A program made the translations under genes and the position numbers. 64,000 nt of DNA from Marivibrio sp040218065 (GTDB taxonomy: Bacteria > Pseudomonadota > Alphaproteobacteria > UBA8366 > Aestuariispiraceae): the NCBI RefSeq assembly GCF_040218065.1, contig NZ_JAVJQE010000013.1, positions 124,001 to 188,000 on the forward strand, given 5' to 3'. Below are positions 47,384 to 57,158 of this stretch, piece after piece. Position 1 is the stretch's first letter. Each line of letters starts with the position of its first letter. Under the pieces are notes generated by a model, which saw only the letters and a program-made list of their open reading frames with translations, ran no database searches and had not been told where the DNA came from.

Positions 47384-48367
47384 TCATCCTTTCGCGAGGT
47401 CGACCACCAGCTTGCCGAGCGCCTGGCGGGCGGCCAGCTTGCGAAGCGCGTCGGACGCGGTCTCCAGCGTGAAGGTCTCGGAGATCAAGGGCTTGATCGC
47501 CCCCGTCTCCGCCCAGCCGAACAAGCGGTCGAAATTCGCGCGGTTTGCGTCCGGCTCGCGCTTTACGAAATCGCCCCAGAAGACGCCGACGACGGCGCAG
47601 CCTTTCAGCAGAGTCAGATTGGCCGGGATCTTCGGAATCTCGCCGGCGGCGAAGCCCACAATCAGGTGACGGCCGCGCCAGCCGGTCGCGCGCAACGCCT
47701 GCTCCGTCAGCTCGCCCCCGACCGGGTCGAAGACGACGTCGACGCCCTTGCCGCCCGTCAGGTCCTTGACCGCGTCTTTCAGGCCGGTCTCTGCGTAGTT
47801 GACGCCCTCGTCCGCGCCGGCCTCTGCGGCGACGGCGAGCTTGTCGGCGCTGCTCGCCGCCGCGATGACGCGCGCGCCCAATCGCTTGCCGATCTCCACC
47901 GCCGCCAGGCCGACGCCGCCGGCCGCGCCCAGAACCAGCAGCGTCTCGCCCGCCTGCAGATCGGCGCGCTGGACCAGCGCATGCATGGCCGTGCCGTAGG
48001 TCATGGAAAAGCCCGCGGCGACGCGCGGGTCCATCGAGGGCGGGCGCTTGAGCAGCTGCGCGGCCGGGACCGCGATCTCCTCCGCAAAGCCGCCCCAGAT
48101 GGTGATCGCGATGACGGCGTCGCCGACGGCGACGTCCTCGACCCCCTCTCCCAACTCGACCACGATCCCGCTGATTTCGCCGCCGGGACTGAAAGGCGGC
48201 TCGGGCTTGAACTGGTATTTGCCCGCGACGATCAACGTGTCGGGGAAGTTGACGCCGCAGGCCTCGACCTGCACGCGCACCTCGCCCGGTTTGAGCGCGG
48301 GGCTCGGCGTCTCGTCCACGACGAGCGCGTCGATCCCGCCGTAATCCTTGCAGAGCAGAGCGCGCAT
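47384..48367 (-). CDS. Quinone oxidoreductase-like MDR protein (zinc-free)
   Basis: The 327-residue protein is an MDR-family NADPH:quinone reductase or enoyl reductase. GroES-like residues 1-115 lack the zinc cysteines. The Rossmann domain has VLGAAGGVGLAAVEIGKRLGA and VDVVFDPVGGELTEQALR. It is the last gene of the liv-associated operon. It could reduce an enoyl-CoA or quinone intermediate of the pathway. It starts 31 bases after the CoA ligase stop. Confidence 0.9.
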   Translation of the reverse strand: MRALLCKDYGGIDALVVDETPSPALKPGEVRVQVEACGVNFPDTLIVAGKYQFKPEPPFSPGGEISGIVVELGEGVEDVAVGDAVIAITIWGGFAEEIAVPAAQLLKRPPSMDPRVAAGFSMTYGTAMHALVQRADLQAGETLLVLGAAGGVGLAAVEIGKRLGARVIAAASSADKLAVAAEAGADEGVNYAETGLKDAVKDLTGGKGVDVVFDPVGGELTEQALRATGWRGRHLIVGFAAGEIPKIPANLTLLKGCAVVGVFWGDFVKREPDANRANFDRLFGWAETGAIKPLISETFTLETASDALRKLAARQALGKLVVDLAKG

Positions 48368-48398
48368 GGGGCGTCTCCTTTTCTCGACGAATGAGGCG

Positions 48399-49970
48399 TC
48401 AGGCGTGCGGCGCGACCCGCGCGCGCAGCTCGCGTTTCATCAGTTTGCCGTTCGGGTTGCGCGGCAAGGGCTCCGCCGAGAGCGTGAAGCCTTCGGGGAT
48501 TTTGTAGTCGGCGAGCTGCTCCGCGCAGAAGGCGCGCAACGCCTCTTCGTCGATCGCGGCGCCGGCTTTGGGGTGGATGAAGGCGTGCACGCGCTCGCCC
48601 AGCACGGGGTCGGCCTGGGGGACGACAGCGACTTCAGCGACGTCCGGATGATAGGCCAGCACGTTCTCCACTTCGGCCGAGAAAATCTTGTAGCCGCCGC
48701 GGTTGATCATGTCCTTCAGACGGTCGAAGACCTTGAGATAGCCCTCGGCGTCCATCGATCCGACGTCGCCCGAGCGCCAGTAGCCGCCGACAAAGCTCTC
48801 GGCCGTCCTCTCCGGCTTGTTCCAATAGCCGGGGACGACCATCGGCCCGCCGATCCAGACCTCGCCGGTCTCGCCGGGCGGAACCTCCCGGCCGTCCGCA
48901 TCCATGATCCGGACGTCGCCGCAGGGCACGGCGCGGCCGACGCTGTCGGCGCGATCCCGCACGCCGAGCGGCGTCATGGTCGCGGGCGACGTGACCTCCG
49001 TCGAGCCGTAGGCGTTCAGCAACTGCAGATCGGGCAGCTTTTCCGCCAGCCGTCGGATCGTGCTTTCCGGCATCGGCGCGCCGCCGAAGCCGCCGATCCG
49101 CCAGCGCGACAGGTCGTAGTCGCCGAGTTCGGCGCGCAGCAGGCAGAGATTGTACATCGCCGGGACCATCAGCGTGTGCGTCATCCGCTCGCGCGCGGCG
49201 AGATCCAGAAAACCCGCCACGTCGAATTTCGGCAAAATCAACAGCGCGCCGCCGACCGACAGGATCGCGAAGAGATTGGCGACCAAGCCGGTCACATGCG
49301 TCGCCGGCACCGCGAGCACGCTTCGGTCGGCGGCGGTCATCTCGAAGCAGACCTCGAAATGCTTGGCCGAATGAACGATGTTGAGGTGGGTCAGCATCGC
49401 CCCTTTCGGGTCGCCCGTGGTGCCGGACGTGTAGAGAATGACGGCCGCATCGTCCTCCCCCAGCGGCGGCGGCTCGAAGGCGGCCGGATCGGCCTCCTCC
49501 AGCGCGGCGAAGGCGTCTTCGTCCGTGGCGATGACATGCGACAGAGCGGCGAACGCCCCCTTCTCCGGCGCCGCCTCGGCCAAATCAGGGGTGTGGATCA
49601 GCGCCGCCGCGCCGCAGTCGTCCAGGATGTAGGCAAGCTCGCGGCGAGAGGCCCGAACGCTGACGGGCGCGGCGATCATCCCGGCCCGGACGATCCCCAT
49701 CAGGCAGGCGACGAAGCGCCGCTCATTGCCGATCAGAAGCGCGACGCGGTCGCCGGTCTTCAAGCCCTGCGCCTGAAGCCCGGCCGCGATGCGCGTCGCG
49801 AGGTCGTCGAGCGTCCGGTGGCTGAGACGCACATCGCCGTCCACCACGGCGTCGCCGTCAGGGTTGGCGGCGGCGGCCGCGCGCAGCATGGCGTCGGCGT
49901 TCGCCGCGCGATCCGCGAAGCAGCGGATCACGCGCCCGAAATGCGCCTCATGCCGGATGCCCTCAGCCAC
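48399..49970 (-). CDS. AMP-forming acyl-CoA ligase
   Basis: The 523-residue enzyme has the adenylation motif VILYTSGTTGDPKGAM and the A8-type region (RSGDVGSMDAEGYLKVFDR, DMINRGGYKIFSAEVEN), with the catalytic Lys in PRNPNGKLMK. It activates a carboxylic acid to its CoA thioester with ATP. The acid is unknown but must be the substrate delivered by the Liv-type importer or an early product. It lies 18 bases after the acyl-CoA dehydrogenase gene. Confidence 0.93.
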   Translation of the reverse strand: MAEGIRHEAHFGRVIRCFADRAANADAMLRAAAAANPDGDAVVDGDVRLSHRTLDDLATRIAAGLQAQGLKTGDRVALLIGNERRFVACLMGIVRAGMIAAPVSVRASRRELAYILDDCGAAALIHTPDLAEAAPEKGAFAALSHVIATDEDAFAALEEADPAAFEPPPLGEDDAAVILYTSGTTGDPKGAMLTHLNIVHSAKHFEVCFEMTAADRSVLAVPATHVTGLVANLFAILSVGGALLILPKFDVAGFLDLAARERMTHTLMVPAMYNLCLLRAELGDYDLSRWRIGGFGGAPMPESTIRRLAEKLPDLQLLNAYGSTEVTSPATMTPLGVRDRADSVGRAVPCGDVRIMDADGREVPPGETGEVWIGGPMVVPGYWNKPERTAESFVGGYWRSGDVGSMDAEGYLKVFDRLKDMINRGGYKIFSAEVENVLAYHPDVAEVAVVPQADPVLGERVHAFIHPKAGAAIDEEALRAFCAEQLADYKIPEGFTLSAEPLPRNPNGKLMKRELRARVAPHA

Positions 49971-49988
49971 CTGCGCCCTCGCCCCCGG

Positions 49989-51251
49989 TCAGCCGTGCAG
50001 CATGTCCGGCGTGGTCATGTAGGGCAGCGAGCGGCCGCGATGCTCCTTCGCGTGCTTCAGCTCGCGCCGCGCGACGGAGCGGATATGCACCTCGTCCGGC
50101 CCGTCGATGAAGCGCAGCGCCCGCCCCCAGGTCCACAGGAAGCTGAGCGGCGTATCCGGCGTCAGCCCGGCCGCTCCGAAGATTTGGATCGCGCGGTCCA
50201 GCACCGTCGTCTGCAGACGCGGCACCACCACCTTGATGGCCGAGACGTCGGTGCGCGCGGCCTTGGCGCCGAACTTGTCGATCTTCCAGGCGGCCTGCAG
50301 GACCATCAGGCGCGCCTGATCGATCTCCATGCGCGACAGTGCGATCCACTCGGCGACCTGGCCGTGCTCGGACAGCGACTTGCCGAAGGTCTTGCGCTCC
50401 AGCGCCCGCTCGCAGGCGAGTTCGAGGGCCACCTCGCATTGGCCGATCGAGCGCATGCAATGGTGAATGCGCCCCGGCCCGAGACGCGCCTGGGCCAGCA
50501 TGAAGCCCTTGCCCTCCTCGCCCAGCAGGTTCTCCTTCGGCACGCGGACATTCTTGAAGACCAACTCGCAATGCCCCTCGGGCGCGACATGATGCATGAT
50601 GGGCGGGTTGCGCACGACCTCAAGGCCTTCCGCGTCCATGGGCACGATGACCATGGAGTGCTTGTTGTGCGGGTCGGCGTCCGGGCCGTCATCCGAAACG
50701 CCGAGGACGATGGTGAACCTGCAGCGCGGATCGGCCGCGCCGGTGATGAACCATTTGCGCCCGTTGACCACGTAGTCGTCGCCGTCGCGCAGGATGGTGG
50801 TCTGGATGTTGGTCGCATCCGAGGAGGCGACGTCCGGCTCCGTCATCGAGAAGCTGGACCGGCACTCGCCGTGGAGCAGCGGCTTGAGGTAGTCCTGATA
50901 CTGCTGATCCGTCGCGAACAGGTGCAGCAGCTCCATGTTCCCCGTATCCGGCGCGTTGCAGTTGAAGACCTCCGACGCCCAGAAGATCCGGCCCATGATC
51001 TCAGCCAGGGGCGCGTATTCCAGATTGGTGAGCCGCGTGCCGGGCTCGTCGTCGCGCAGGTCAGGCAGGAACAGGTTCCATAGCCCCTGCTCCTTTGCGC
51101 GCTCCTTCAGGTCCTCGACGATCTGGGGCGGGTAGACGCCCTTTTCCGTCTCGCGGAGCCATTCGGGATTAGCGGGGACGATATGGTCGTCCATGAAGCG
51201 CTGCACGCGCTCGCGCAACTCCTCAACCTTCGGGGTGTAGGCGAAATCCAT
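49989..51251 (-). CDS. Acyl-CoA dehydrogenase, ACAD11-like
   Basis: The 420-residue flavoenzyme has the family signatures SSFSMTEPDVASSDATNIQ and KTFGKSLSEHGQVAEWIALS, and normal length. The long N-terminal helical part (ELRERVQRFMDDHIVPANPE) matches the ACAD10/11 subgroup, which in animals and in the Pseudomonas lva pathway is paired with an APH-fold kinase. Exactly such a kinase gene lies 47 bases upstream. It should oxidise or process an acyl-CoA or phospho-acyl-CoA in the same route. Confidence 0.93.
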   Translation of the reverse strand: MDFAYTPKVEELRERVQRFMDDHIVPANPEWLRETEKGVYPPQIVEDLKERAKEQGLWNLFLPDLRDDEPGTRLTNLEYAPLAEIMGRIFWASEVFNCNAPDTGNMELLHLFATDQQYQDYLKPLLHGECRSSFSMTEPDVASSDATNIQTTILRDGDDYVVNGRKWFITGAADPRCRFTIVLGVSDDGPDADPHNKHSMVIVPMDAEGLEVVRNPPIMHHVAPEGHCELVFKNVRVPKENLLGEEGKGFMLAQARLGPGRIHHCMRSIGQCEVALELACERALERKTFGKSLSEHGQVAEWIALSRMEIDQARLMVLQAAWKIDKFGAKAARTDVSAIKVVVPRLQTTVLDRAIQIFGAAGLTPDTPLSFLWTWGRALRFIDGPDEVHIRSVARRELKHAKEHRGRSLPYMTTPDMLHG

Positions 51252-51298
51252 CGCTCAGGCTCTTCCTTCCAAGCTCAGTCAAACAGGGGTCGACGGCC

Positions 51299-52330
51299 TC
51301 AGCCGTCGGCGTCGATCAAATCGGCCGCGCGCTGGGCGAAGGAGCCGGAAAGCTCGCCCACCTTCTCCGCATCTTCGGCGGCCGCGTTGCCCGAGGCGGC
51401 GCGCGCGGAGATCCCCTCGAAGATCACCGCGAAACGCCATAGCGAGAAAGCGAGATGAAAAGTCTTCACCGTCTCGCTGCGCCCCGTGCGCTCGTAATAG
51501 CGAGCGAGATAATCCCGCTCGTTCGGGATTCCCATCGTCTCAAGGTCGAGGCCGAGAAGTCCGCCATATTCGTCCGGGGTCGAATGGTAGGCGATGCAGT
51601 TGAAGGCGACGTCGGCCAGAGGATGACCGAGCGTCGAGAGCTCCCAATCGAGCAACGCGATCGGCTCGGGCCGATCGGGCGCGAACAGGAGGTTCCCCAT
51701 GCGCAGGTCGCCGTGACAGATCTGCGTCTCCTCGTCCGGCTCCATATTGGCCGTCAGCCAATCCCGCACCCGCTCATGCACGCTGACGTCGCGGGTCTTT
51801 GAGAGCTCGAGTTGCTTCGACCAACGCCGGATCTGGCGTTCGAAATAGCCCCCGCGCTTTCCGAAATCGCTCAATCCCACGGCCTCAGGATCGACCTGAT
51901 GCAAGGCCGCCATCACCCGGTTCATGCCGTCATAGGCCTGCGCGCGCTCCTCCGGCGACAGATCGGGAAGCGCTCCGTCATGGAAGACCCGTCCTTCCAG
52001 GAAGCCCATGACGTAGAAGGGAGTCCCGACGATCTCGCGGTCCTCGCAGAAATGCAGCATGCGCGGCACAGGCACGTCGGTCTCGGCGAGCGCGCTCATC
52101 ACCCGATACTCGCGGTCGACCGCATGGGCCGAGGGAAGGATATCCCCGGGCGGCTGCTTTCTCAGCACGACCGCTCCCTTGGTCCCGATCAGCTTGAAGG
52201 TCGGGTTCGATTGGCCGCCGGAGAATCGCTCGATACCGGTCATATCCCCTAGATCGTCAAACCGTCCTTTCAGATAATCGGCCAGGCGATCCGGGTCGAA
52301 CTCCAACGTCGTATCGTCAAAATCGCTCAT
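51299..52330 (-). CDS. APH-fold phosphotransferase (LvaA/ACAD10-kinase-like)
   Basis: The 343-residue kinase-like protein has the nucleotide loop FSGGQSNPTFKL (about 39-50), the Brenner catalytic motif ICHGDLRMGNLLF and metal Asp in LLDWELSTLGHP. This pattern is shared with the kinase parts of ACAD10/ACAD11 and with LvaA, which phosphorylate the hydroxyl of 4-hydroxyacyl-CoA. It overlaps livF by four bases, tying it to import. The phosphorylated substrate is inferred, not shown. Confidence 0.88.
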   Translation of the reverse strand: MSDFDDTTLEFDPDRLADYLKGRFDDLGDMTGIERFSGGQSNPTFKLIGTKGAVVLRKQPPGDILPSAHAVDREYRVMSALAETDVPVPRMLHFCEDREIVGTPFYVMGFLEGRVFHDGALPDLSPEERAQAYDGMNRVMAALHQVDPEAVGLSDFGKRGGYFERQIRRWSKQLELSKTRDVSVHERVRDWLTANMEPDEETQICHGDLRMGNLLFAPDRPEPIALLDWELSTLGHPLADVAFNCIAYHSTPDEYGGLLGLDLETMGIPNERDYLARYYERTGRSETVKTFHLAFSLWRFAVIFEGISARAASGNAAAEDAEKVGELSGSFAQRAADLIDADG

Positions 52331-52986
52331 GCCGGCTCGGTCACATCCGCGTTGGCGCCGCGTTCGATGACGAAGTCGCGGTCGAAGATGTCGAAGGAGT
52401 GATTGAGTTCCGATTGGCTAAGGATCACCGTCAGCCCGCCGCCGCGCAGGTTGCCGATGACTTCCGCAAGACGCTCGGACAATGCGGGCGCCACCCCCTC
52501 GAACGGCTCGTCCAGCAGCAGAAGCTTGGTGCCGGCGGCCAGCGCGCGGGCCAGCGCCGCCATCTTCTGCTGCCCGCCCGAAAGCAGCAGGGCCTTGCGC
52601 TGCCGCATCTCCTTCAACTCCGGCAGGATGTCGTAGACGACTGACAGACGCTCGTCCGCATCCAGCGCCGGCGTCACCCAGGTCGGCAGCAGGATGTTCT
52701 CCTCCACCGTCAGTTCCGGGATCAGGCCCCGATCCTCCGGCATATAGCCGATGCCCAGGCTGGCCCGGCGGTGGATCGGCACGCTGGAGAGGTCCTGCCC
52801 GTCGAAGGCGATCTTGCCCTCCGTCAGCTTATGCAGGCCCATGATCGCCTTCATGAAGGTCGTCTTGCCGGCGCCGTTCCGGCCGGTCAGGCCGATCATC
52901 TGGCCGGTCTCGGCGCTTAGGCTGAAACCGCGCAGCGCGACGATCGCGCCGATCTTCACGTGGGCGTTTTCGACCGCGATCGTCAT
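52327..52986 (-). CDS. livF: Branched-chain-type ABC importer ATPase LivF
   Basis: The 219-residue ATPase has Walker A GRNGAGKTT, signature LSGGQQKMAALARAL and Walker B LLLLDEPFEG, and matches LivF. It pairs with LivG to power import through LivHM. It overlaps livG by four bases upstream and the kinase gene by four bases downstream. The length is slightly short but complete. Confidence 0.93.
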   Translation of the reverse strand: MTIAVENAHVKIGAIVALRGFSLSAETGQMIGLTGRNGAGKTTFMKAIMGLHKLTEGKIAFDGQDLSSVPIHRRASLGIGYMPEDRGLIPELTVEENILLPTWVTPALDADERLSVVYDILPELKEMRQRKALLLSGGQQKMAALARALAAGTKLLLLDEPFEGVAPALSERLAEVIGNLRGGGLTVILSQSELNHSFDIFDRDFVIERGANADVTEPA

Positions 52987-53777
52987 GCCTCGGCCTCCTC
53001 CTTCGCGGCGCCGCCTTTGGCGGAGCCGGTGACGTATTTCTGCACGGCCGGGTCGGAGAGCACCTCATCCGGATCGTCGTCGGCGATGACCTGCCCCTGA
53101 TAGAAGGCGAGCACCCGATCCGAATAGCGGGTGACGATGTCCATGTCGTGCTCGACGAAGATGACGGTCACTTCCTCGGTCGACAGCGCCTCCATTACCG
53201 TTTCCATCAGCGGGAACTTTTCGTCCACGCTGACGCCGGAGGTCGGTTCGTCCAGCAGCAGAACCTTGGGCCGCCGCACCAGCGCCATCGCGATGTCGAG
53301 GAGCTTTCGCACGCCGCCCGGCAGTTCGCTCACCTTGCGGTCGGCGTAGTCGTCGAGCGCGAAGCGCTTCAGCATCGCATGCGCCTGATCGACCGTCTCG
53401 GCGTCATCGGCTGGACGAAGCATGGAGAACCGCCGGCCGGACGCCCCGAAGGCGACCATGATGTTCTCCAGCGCCGTCATGGGCTCGTAGAGCTGCGGAA
53501 TCTGGAACGACCGACAGACGCCGCGCTGGGTGATCTGGCGCGGGTTCAGCTTGGTGACGTCGTCGCCCTCCAGCAGGATCGACCCGGAGTCCGGCTTCAG
53601 GTAACCGGTCACGATGTTCATGAAAGTGGTCTTGCCGGCGCCGTTGGCCCCGATCAGGGACAGCTTGTCGCCAAGGCCCACCGCAATGTTGATGTCCTGG
53701 GCCGCGACCACCGCGCCGAAGCGCTTTTGCAGGTCCTTGGCCTCCAGAATGGTCGGTGCGTTCGACGGTGTGCTCAC
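52983..53777 (-). CDS. livG: Branched-chain-type ABC importer ATPase LivG
   Basis: The 264-residue ATPase has Walker A GANGAGKTT, Walker B VLLLDEPTSGV and a LivG-type H-loop region (VIFVEHDMDIVTRYSDRV). Where LSGGQ is expected it has VSELPGGVRKLLDIAMAL, a LivG-like variant. It overlaps livM by four bases and livF by four. It acts at the cytoplasmic face of the inner membrane. Confidence 0.94.
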   Translation of the reverse strand: MSTPSNAPTILEAKDLQKRFGAVVAAQDINIAVGLGDKLSLIGANGAGKTTFMNIVTGYLKPDSGSILLEGDDVTKLNPRQITQRGVCRSFQIPQLYEPMTALENIMVAFGASGRRFSMLRPADDAETVDQAHAMLKRFALDDYADRKVSELPGGVRKLLDIAMALVRRPKVLLLDEPTSGVSVDEKFPLMETVMEALSTEEVTVIFVEHDMDIVTRYSDRVLAFYQGQVIADDDPDEVLSDPAVQKYVTGSAKGGAAKEEAEA

Positions 53778-54775
53778 GGCGCGGCCCTCCCCTCTTCGGC
53801 GGCGCGTTCGGCGGCCTTCTGGCCGGTCGGCTTACGCCCGCCCTTGATGCGCTCCCACAAGGACCCGATGCCGCCCGGCAGGAAGATGATGACGGCAATC
53901 AGGAACGAGCCCAGGACCAACTGCCAGGTCTCCGGGAAATAGCGGTTCGAAAAGGACCGCACGAGTTCCAGGATCAGCGAGGAGACGAACACCGCCGACA
54001 CGCTGAGATGGCCCGCGAGCACCGCGATGAACACGAACTCGCCCGACGTCGTCCAGAAGCTGAACAGCGGGTCGATATGGCCCAACGCCATGCCGTTGAG
54101 CGTCCCGCCCAGGCCCGCCAGCGCGGCCGCAATCGTGAAGTTGCGCACGGTCACGTTGAAGACCGAGGAGCCGAGATACTCCACCCTCAGTTCGTTCTCC
54201 CGCACGGCGAGCGCGAGCATGCCGGCCATCGAGTCGTAATAGAGCCGGCAAGCAGTGGCGGCGACGGCGACGACGATCGCCGCCAGGACGTAAAGCGCAA
54301 GATCGGAGGTTTCCACCGTCGGCTGCCAGCCGAAGAAGGTCGGCTCCGGCAAGGTGAAGCCGTCGGATCCGCCGATCGAGTTCATCTTCACCAGCAGGCC
54401 GTACAGCACCATGGAGAGCGCCACCGTCAGCATCGCGAAGAAGATGCCGCGATAGCGCGCGATCAGCGGTCCTGCGATCAGACCGACGACGGTCGACGCC
54501 GCCATGCCGATCAACAGCAGCAGCGGCGCTTCCGTGACGCCGGCGTGCACCGCCAGCAAGCCGGAGGCGTAAGCCCCGATGCAGTAGACGAGCCCCTGGC
54601 CGAAGGAGACCAGCCCGCCGCGCATCAGCGTGATGATGCCGAGCGAGACCAGCCCGTAGCCGAAGGCCTTGGTGACGGTGAAGAGCAGCCAGTCAGGCAG
54701 CGCGAAGCCGAGAACGATCAGCGCCAATCCGGACAGCAGCCCTGCGAGATAGGTTTTCTTGGTCGAGGCGTGCAT
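53774..54775 (-). CDS. livM: Branched-chain-type ABC importer permease LivM
   Basis: The 333-residue permease has eight or more hydrophobic helices and the LivM motif region (FTIAAALAGLGGTLNGMALG near residues 215-235, VFIAVLAGHLSVSAVFVS after it). It forms the membrane channel with LivH. It overlaps livG by four bases and follows livH by three. Confidence 0.93.
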   Translation of the reverse strand: MHASTKKTYLAGLLSGLALIVLGFALPDWLLFTVTKAFGYGLVSLGIITLMRGGLVSFGQGLVYCIGAYASGLLAVHAGVTEAPLLLLIGMAASTVVGLIAGPLIARYRGIFFAMLTVALSMVLYGLLVKMNSIGGSDGFTLPEPTFFGWQPTVETSDLALYVLAAIVVAVAATACRLYYDSMAGMLALAVRENELRVEYLGSSVFNVTVRNFTIAAALAGLGGTLNGMALGHIDPLFSFWTTSGEFVFIAVLAGHLSVSAVFVSSLILELVRSFSNRYFPETWQLVLGSFLIAVIIFLPGGIGSLWERIKGGRKPTGQKAAERAAEEGRAAP

Positions 54776-54778
54776 GGC

Positions 54779-55675
54779 TCAGATCTTCCTCGCTTGCGTG
54801 CGCTGGAACAGGCCTTCCGGACGGAAGACCAGCACGATCGCCATCACGAAATAGATGATGAAGACCTCGGCGGCCGGGAACTCGTAGATCGCCGTCGCCC
54901 GCGCGATCCCGACGATCAAGGCCCCGATCGCCGCGCCGGGGATCGAGCCGAGGCCGCCGATGATGACCACCGCGAAGCTCGCGATGATGATCGGGATGCT
55001 GATACCCGGCTGAACCGAGATCAGCGGCGAGGTGAAGGCGCCGGCCAGCGCCGCCAGGAAGACGCCTACGAAGAAGGCCAGCAGATAGACCCAGTTGACT
55101 CGCACGCCCATGCAGGCGCTGACGTCGGGATTGTGGATCACGGCCAGCACGATCTTGCCGACCTTGGTCTTGTTGAGGCCGAGCCAGACGGCCAGCCCTG
55201 CGACCGCCGCCAGCGCGATCAGCATGAGATCGTAGCCGACGTAGAACAGCTCGCCGATCTCGACGTTCCCGAAGAGATTGCGCGGCTCGAACACGTAATA
55301 GGGCTGGACGCCCCAGATCAGCTTACTGACGTCCTCCAGGACCAGGAAGACCGCGTAGGTGATCAGCAGGATCAGCACCTCGTCCCGGCCGTAGAACAGC
55401 CGCAAGAGCCCGCGCTCCAGGATCGGGGCCAGCACGATCGCCACCGCCAGCGCCGCCAAGAACATCGCGATCAGCGAGAATTCGGGCGGCAGGCCGAGCG
55501 CCGGCACGAAGGTCGTGAAGGTGGCCGCCGCATAAGCGCCGAAGGCGTAGAGGCTGCCGTGCGCGATGTTGAGAATGCGCAGCACCCCGAAGATCAGGGT
55601 CAGCCCGAGGGCGACCATGAACAGGTACGAGGCGTAGACCACGCCGTCGACCAGGATTGTTATGACGTCAAGCAT
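54779..55675 (-). CDS. livH: Branched-chain-type ABC importer permease LivH
   Basis: The 298-residue permease has about eight helices, beginning DVITILVDGVVYASYLFMVA and carrying LRILNIAHGSLYAFGAYAA near 32-50, a LivH signature. IGGLGSIPGAAIGALIVG closes the permease motif. It is separated from livM by three bases and preceded by a 117-base gap after the binding-protein gene. Confidence 0.94.
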   Translation of the reverse strand: MLDVITILVDGVVYASYLFMVALGLTLIFGVLRILNIAHGSLYAFGAYAAATFTTFVPALGLPPEFSLIAMFLAALAVAIVLAPILERGLLRLFYGRDEVLILLITYAVFLVLEDVSKLIWGVQPYYVFEPRNLFGNVEIGELFYVGYDLMLIALAAVAGLAVWLGLNKTKVGKIVLAVIHNPDVSACMGVRVNWVYLLAFFVGVFLAALAGAFTSPLISVQPGISIPIIIASFAVVIIGGLGSIPGAAIGALIVGIARATAIYEFPAAEVFIIYFVMAIVLVFRPEGLFQRTQARKI

Positions 55676-55792
55676 CGCTGGGACCCATCCCCTTCACTGC
55701 CCGCAGGAGCGGGGTTCGGAGCGCGCCCGGCGGACCGCCTCGGCCCGTCGGACGCGCCCGTCCCCTCTTCATTCAACCAAGCGCGGCTTCGA

Positions 55793-57109
55793 TCACTCGC
55801 ACTTGGCGCCCGGGAAGCCGGCGTTGATCCAATCAACGCTGTTCTGGCCCGGGGGCGGGTTCACGCACTCGGCCGCGAAGCGCTCGATGTCGGTCACGGT
55901 GATGTTCCCGTTCTCGTCCTTCGCGGTGGTGCCGATGGCGGTCGGCTGGATGGCCTGGTGGCCGTTGCCCAGCTTCATCTGGATCAGGCCGCCGGGGGAC
56001 TCCCACTCATGACCTTTGAGGGCCATGCGGATCTCGTCCTTGGTCGGACGCTCGCCGCCGTTGGCCGCCATGGCCTTCTCGATCGCCGACTTCAGGCCGA
56101 GGATCGCCTGCGCCATGCGGTAGGGCGCCTGCACCGGGATCACGCCGTAGCGCTCCTGGTAGGTGTCGAACCACCAGTTGTTAAGCGGCGTGTCCGGCGA
56201 CATCAGGCCGTAGGCCCCGCGCGCGCCGAGCACGACGCCCTCGGGGAAGTTGTTGCCGAGCGCCGGGATGACGTGGTCGCCGGCGGACAGCACGACCTGG
56301 CTGCGCTGGAACAGCCCGCGCGGCATCGACTGCAGAATGAAGGACTGCAGGTCGCCGCCCCAGTTGGAGCTGTGGACGACGTCCGCACGCTCGCGCATCA
56401 GGGCGGAGATTTCGGTGCCGTACTGACCGGCGCCGAAGGCCGGGAACAGTTCGGCCACCACTTCGGCCTCGGGGTAGAGCTGATCCATCGCGGCCGTGAA
56501 ATCGCGCCAGCTGTCATGGCCCCAGGCGTAGTCCTGGTTGAGGCCGGCGATGCTGTCCACGTCGACGCCCCGCGCCTTCAGGTAACGGGCCATCGACACG
56601 TTATCCATGGTGGCGTGGGCCGCGGTGCGGAAAGCGTACTCGTACTGACCGTCCTCGAAGACGCGCGGCGTGCCGCAGTCGTAGAGGATGGTGAGCGCCT
56701 GCAGTTCGTCCGCCACCGGCGCGATCGCCAGGCAGTCGCCCGAGGAGACGTAGCCGACGACGGCGTCGACGTTCTCGCGCTGCACCAGGTTGCGGAATTC
56801 CTGCACCTGCTTGGTGGCGCCGCCGGCCTCGTCGATCGGAATCGCCTCGATCTGCATGCCGCCGAAGCCGACCGTATCGTACGGCGCCGGCACTTCGCCC
56901 GCATTCAGCTTCTCGATCAGCAGACGCCCGCCGTCCCAAGCCGGCACGCCGAAGCTTTCGGCCGCCTGACCGGACAGGAAGGTCACGACGCCGATCTTAT
57001 AGGTCTCCTGCGCGGAGACCGTTCCCGCCCCGGCGCCGACGCCGAACGCGGCCAGCGCCGCGCCCGCCATCAGCCCCTTGAGGGCCGATTTGAAGGATAC
57101 TCCAGACAT
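55793..57109 (-). CDS. ABC importer substrate-binding protein (LivK-type)
   Basis: The 438-residue protein has a signal peptide (GLMAGAALAAFGVGAGAGT then VSAQET) and a type I periplasmic-binding fold (YKIGVVTFLSGQAAESFGVP, YVSSGDCLAIAPVADELQAL). It is longer than classical leucine-binding proteins and belongs to the group often linked to carboxylate or aromatic acid uptake. A GGGAGGAG site precedes the ATG. A structured 129-base gap separates it from the thiolase gene. Confidence 0.92.
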   Translation of the reverse strand: MSGVSFKSALKGLMAGAALAAFGVGAGAGTVSAQETYKIGVVTFLSGQAAESFGVPAWDGGRLLIEKLNAGEVPAPYDTVGFGGMQIEAIPIDEAGGATKQVQEFRNLVQRENVDAVVGYVSSGDCLAIAPVADELQALTILYDCGTPRVFEDGQYEYAFRTAAHATMDNVSMARYLKARGVDVDSIAGLNQDYAWGHDSWRDFTAAMDQLYPEAEVVAELFPAFGAGQYGTEISALMRERADVVHSSNWGGDLQSFILQSMPRGLFQRSQVVLSAGDHVIPALGNNFPEGVVLGARGAYGLMSPDTPLNNWWFDTYQERYGVIPVQAPYRMAQAILGLKSAIEKAMAANGGERPTKDEIRMALKGHEWESPGGLIQMKLGNGHQAIQPTAIGTTAKDENGNITVTDIERFAAECVNPPPGQNSVDWINAGFPGAKCE

Positions 57110-57158
57110 TTACGCTACTCCTCCCTTTTGGTCTGCGCCCGACCCGGCTTTGCGGGTG